Assembly: GCA_046545815.1 (NCBI GenBank)
Contig: JBKGZA010000173.1
Span: forward strand, 1 to 6,963
Origin: JAGXLC01 sp046545815
GTDB taxonomy: Bacteria > Bacteroidota > Bacteroidia > Bacteroidales > UBA12077
Direction: 5' to 3'
Length of the DNA stretch: 6,963 nucleotides
This document shows, piece by piece, positions 5,770-6,963 of the stretch. A program made the position numbers and the translations under genes. The notes beneath the pieces were generated by a model that did no database searches, had not been told where the DNA came from, and saw nothing but the letters and a program-made list of their open reading frames with translations. How positions within the stretch are numbered: the first letter of the stretch is position 1; each line of letters begins with the position of its first letter.

Positions 5770-6591
5770 ATGATCGTAAAAAAAAGGTTACTGATTTTAA
5801 TGGTATCCGTGTTGGCGGGTTTAACAGCCTGTCATACGGTACGTAATGTCTCTTCTCCCTACCGGGATAAGCCAGTTGTGATTGATGGAAACCTCGATGA
5901 ATGGGAACAGGATGCGAAGTATGATAAATCTTCCAAACTACATTACTCCATAACCCATGATGAGGATAACATCTATGTGGGCCTGATGGTCAAGGATGAT
6001 ATGGTTCAGAAAAAAATTCTGATGTTTGGTCTTACCATGTGGATAGATACCACGGGAGGAAAAGAGCAGATGAAGGGATTGCGCTACCCCATACCTTCCG
6101 AAGAACGCAAGGAATTAGCAACTATGGAAGATTCCGACAGTGATCTTCCCGAAAGAGCTCGTCAGGCCATACCCAGGGACAATACAAGGAGGATTATCAC
6201 GCCTGCCAATTTGGAAAAGATGACCCTGATAGACTTCAATAATGTTGAAAAAGAAACGGTTTCCATTGCCGAGCAAGAGGGTATTAACGTGAGAATTCAA
6301 CGGGAGAAGATAATTGGGCTAACCTATGAAGCACAAATACCCATAGACAATTTATATGCTGACACATCCCTTGAGGATAAAGATTTGAGCCTGGGATTTA
6401 TAACCGGTCATCTTGATGTGCCTGATCGCCGGTCGGGTTTGTTGTCCCCCGGGGGTGGGACGCCGGGTGGAGGTATGCGACCGGGAAGCGGCCGCGGTGG
6501 TCAGATTGACAGAACCAACGGCTCGGGAGATAAGGAAGAGCTGAGGGAGAGCACCGAGTTGTGGCTGAAAGGGATTGAATTTGAAGAATAA
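5770..6591 (+). CDS. Lipoprotein with CBM9/DOMON-like domain
   Basis: This is a predicted envelope lipoprotein of unknown function, 273 aa. The N-terminus has a basic start, a hydrophobic stretch and the lipobox LTAC with lipidated Cys at residue 21. Residues about 34-95 begin a beta-sandwich module: KPVVIDGNLDEW, then EDNIYVGLMVKDD, then LTMWIDTTGG and GLRYP, an arrangement typical of CBM9 or DOMON-like periplasmic proteins. A charged, helical-looking insertion (about 110-150) follows, and the later strands YEAQIPIDNLY and LSLGFITGHLDVP (184-218) complete the fold. Residues 226-253 are Gly/Pro/Arg-rich and probably disordered, before a short last strand LWLKGIEFEE. The residues after C21 (HTVRN) lack the acidic cluster of known Bacteroidota surface-export signals, so a periplasmic face is more likely. 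It is divergent from cysK. The opening motif resembles that of the DUF5916 protein at 190-2817. The ligand is unknown. Confidence 0.85.
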   Translation: MIVKKRLLILMVSVLAGLTACHTVRNVSSPYRDKPVVIDGNLDEWEQDAKYDKSSKLHYSITHDEDNIYVGLMVKDDMVQKKILMFGLTMWIDTTGGKEQMKGLRYPIPSEERKELATMEDSDSDLPERARQAIPRDNTRRIITPANLEKMTLIDFNNVEKETVSIAEQEGINVRIQREKIIGLTYEAQIPIDNLYADTSLEDKDLSLGFITGHLDVPDRRSGLLSPGGGTPGGGMRPGSGRGGQIDRTNGSGDKEELRESTELWLKGIEFEE

Positions 6592-6840
6592 CCCACTAAA
6601 AGGATAGGATTATTATCTGCATGGCTATAATATGCGTCGGGGGGGCAGGTATATAAACTCATTGATCTTAGATGATCCCGGATGAAACCCGCATCCAGGA
6701 ACCTTCACAACAAGAACATGATTAACATGCGGATTCCATGGCGACAAAAGCAGAATTTCTGAATTTGGCACATGAATCAATTTGAAATTTAAACTTTTAA
6801 TAAACTGTTAACTGAATGAAATAGAAGGTTTTACCGGTAG
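6592..6840. other. Convergent intergenic stretch without a recognised gene
   Basis: Between the lipoprotein stop codon and the inverted repeat I see no supported gene. It contains a run of seven G (6639-6645) and a weak 5-bp hairpin, GGATG (6680-6684) with CATCC (6692-6696). The only small reading frames are 11 and 26 codons long and resemble nothing known. Confidence 0.6.
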
Positions 6841-6879
6841 ACCATTTACCCCGGTCAACATGAAACCGGGGTAAATGGT
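6841..6879. terminator. Bidirectional terminator hairpin between convergent genes
   Basis: ACCATTTACCCCGGT (6841-6855) and ACCGGGGTAAATGGT (6865-6879) form a perfect 15-bp stem with a 9-nt loop. On the plus strand it is followed by AAAATTTATTTATT, a modest T-rich tail. On the minus strand it starts 9 nt after the stop codon of the partial PPC-type gene but has no T-run. Position and strength fit a shared terminator for that gene and for the lipoprotein gene about 250 nt upstream. Confidence 0.75.
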
Positions 6880-6888
6880 AAAATTTAT

Positions 6889-6963
6889 TTATTGATCAAT
6901 GGAGAGGTTATAATCTCCTTGTTCATCTCCCCAACGTCCTTTTACTTTCACATAATATATACC
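6889..6963 (-). CDS. C-terminal end of a PPC-domain-like protein (partial)
   Basis: An open frame enters from the right edge and ends with TAA at 6891-6889, giving the last 24 residues. They include YYVKVKGRWGDEQGDYNLSI, the pattern of the final strands of the bacterial pre-peptidase C-terminal (PPC) domain, where a YY-hydrophobic strand is followed by a Gly-Asp-Tyr turn and a LSI end strand. Such domains occur at the C-terminus of secreted peptidases and other exported proteins. The catalytic part lies outside the window, so the function cannot be named. The strong hairpin right after the stop codon supports a real gene end. Confidence 0.7.
   Translation of the reverse strand, partial: GIYYVKVKGRWGDEQGDYNLSIDQ

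Noticed and set aside
6639..6645. Run of seven G as a phase-variation tract
   Set aside because: It lies outside any supported gene and, with converging genes, outside any obvious promoter.
6682..6762. 26-codon plus-strand frame after the lipoprotein gene
   Set aside because: Too short, no similarity recognised, and it lies in a convergent gene end.

Overview
The window looks like a chromosomal segment of a Bacteroidota bacterium, most likely of class Bacteroidia and perhaps a Marinilabiliales-type anaerobe. Reasons: a DUF5916 outer-membrane barrel protein, a Bacteroidota-style serine acetyltransferase (EpsC type), A-rich leaders instead of strong Shine-Dalgarno sites, one good TAnnTTTG promoter box, moderate GC, and intergenic DNA filled with short-period degenerate repeats. 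The order-level placement is inference from style, not from a search.

Layout. Positions 1-189 hold two short-period repeat arrays (period 7, then period 8), the second ending against the stop codon of the next gene. Positions 190-2817 (minus) encode a large exported protein: signal peptide, CBM9-like N-terminal module and DUF5916 beta-barrel. Positions 2818-3513 have no convincing gene. They hold a dyad and a nested hairpin upstream of the DUF5916 gene, three more short-period arrays, and a REP-like hairpin block with a probable terminator for the genes to its right. Positions 3514-5377 (minus) are a two-gene operon, cysK then serine O-acetyltransferase, overlapping by 11 nt. Positions 5378-5769 are a divergent intergenic region carrying a 142-bp imperfect palindrome that resembles a MITE. 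Positions 5770-6591 (plus) encode a lipoprotein with a second CBM9/DOMON-like module. Positions 6592-6888 are a convergent gene end with a perfect 15-bp inverted repeat. Positions 6889-6963 (minus) are the last 24 codons of a protein with a PPC-like C-terminal domain.

How the genes work together. The two cys genes form the complete O-acetylserine route from serine to cysteine. The acetyltransferase keeps the C-terminal Gly-x-Gly-Ile tail that docks into the CysK active site, so a cysteine synthase complex is likely. The flanking DUF5916 protein and the lipoprotein are both envelope proteins with related N-terminal modules, but nothing shows that they act with the cys genes. No defence system, CRISPR array, RNA gene or large mobile element was found. 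The most unusual material is the non-coding DNA: five degenerate period-7 or period-8 arrays and the MITE-like palindrome.
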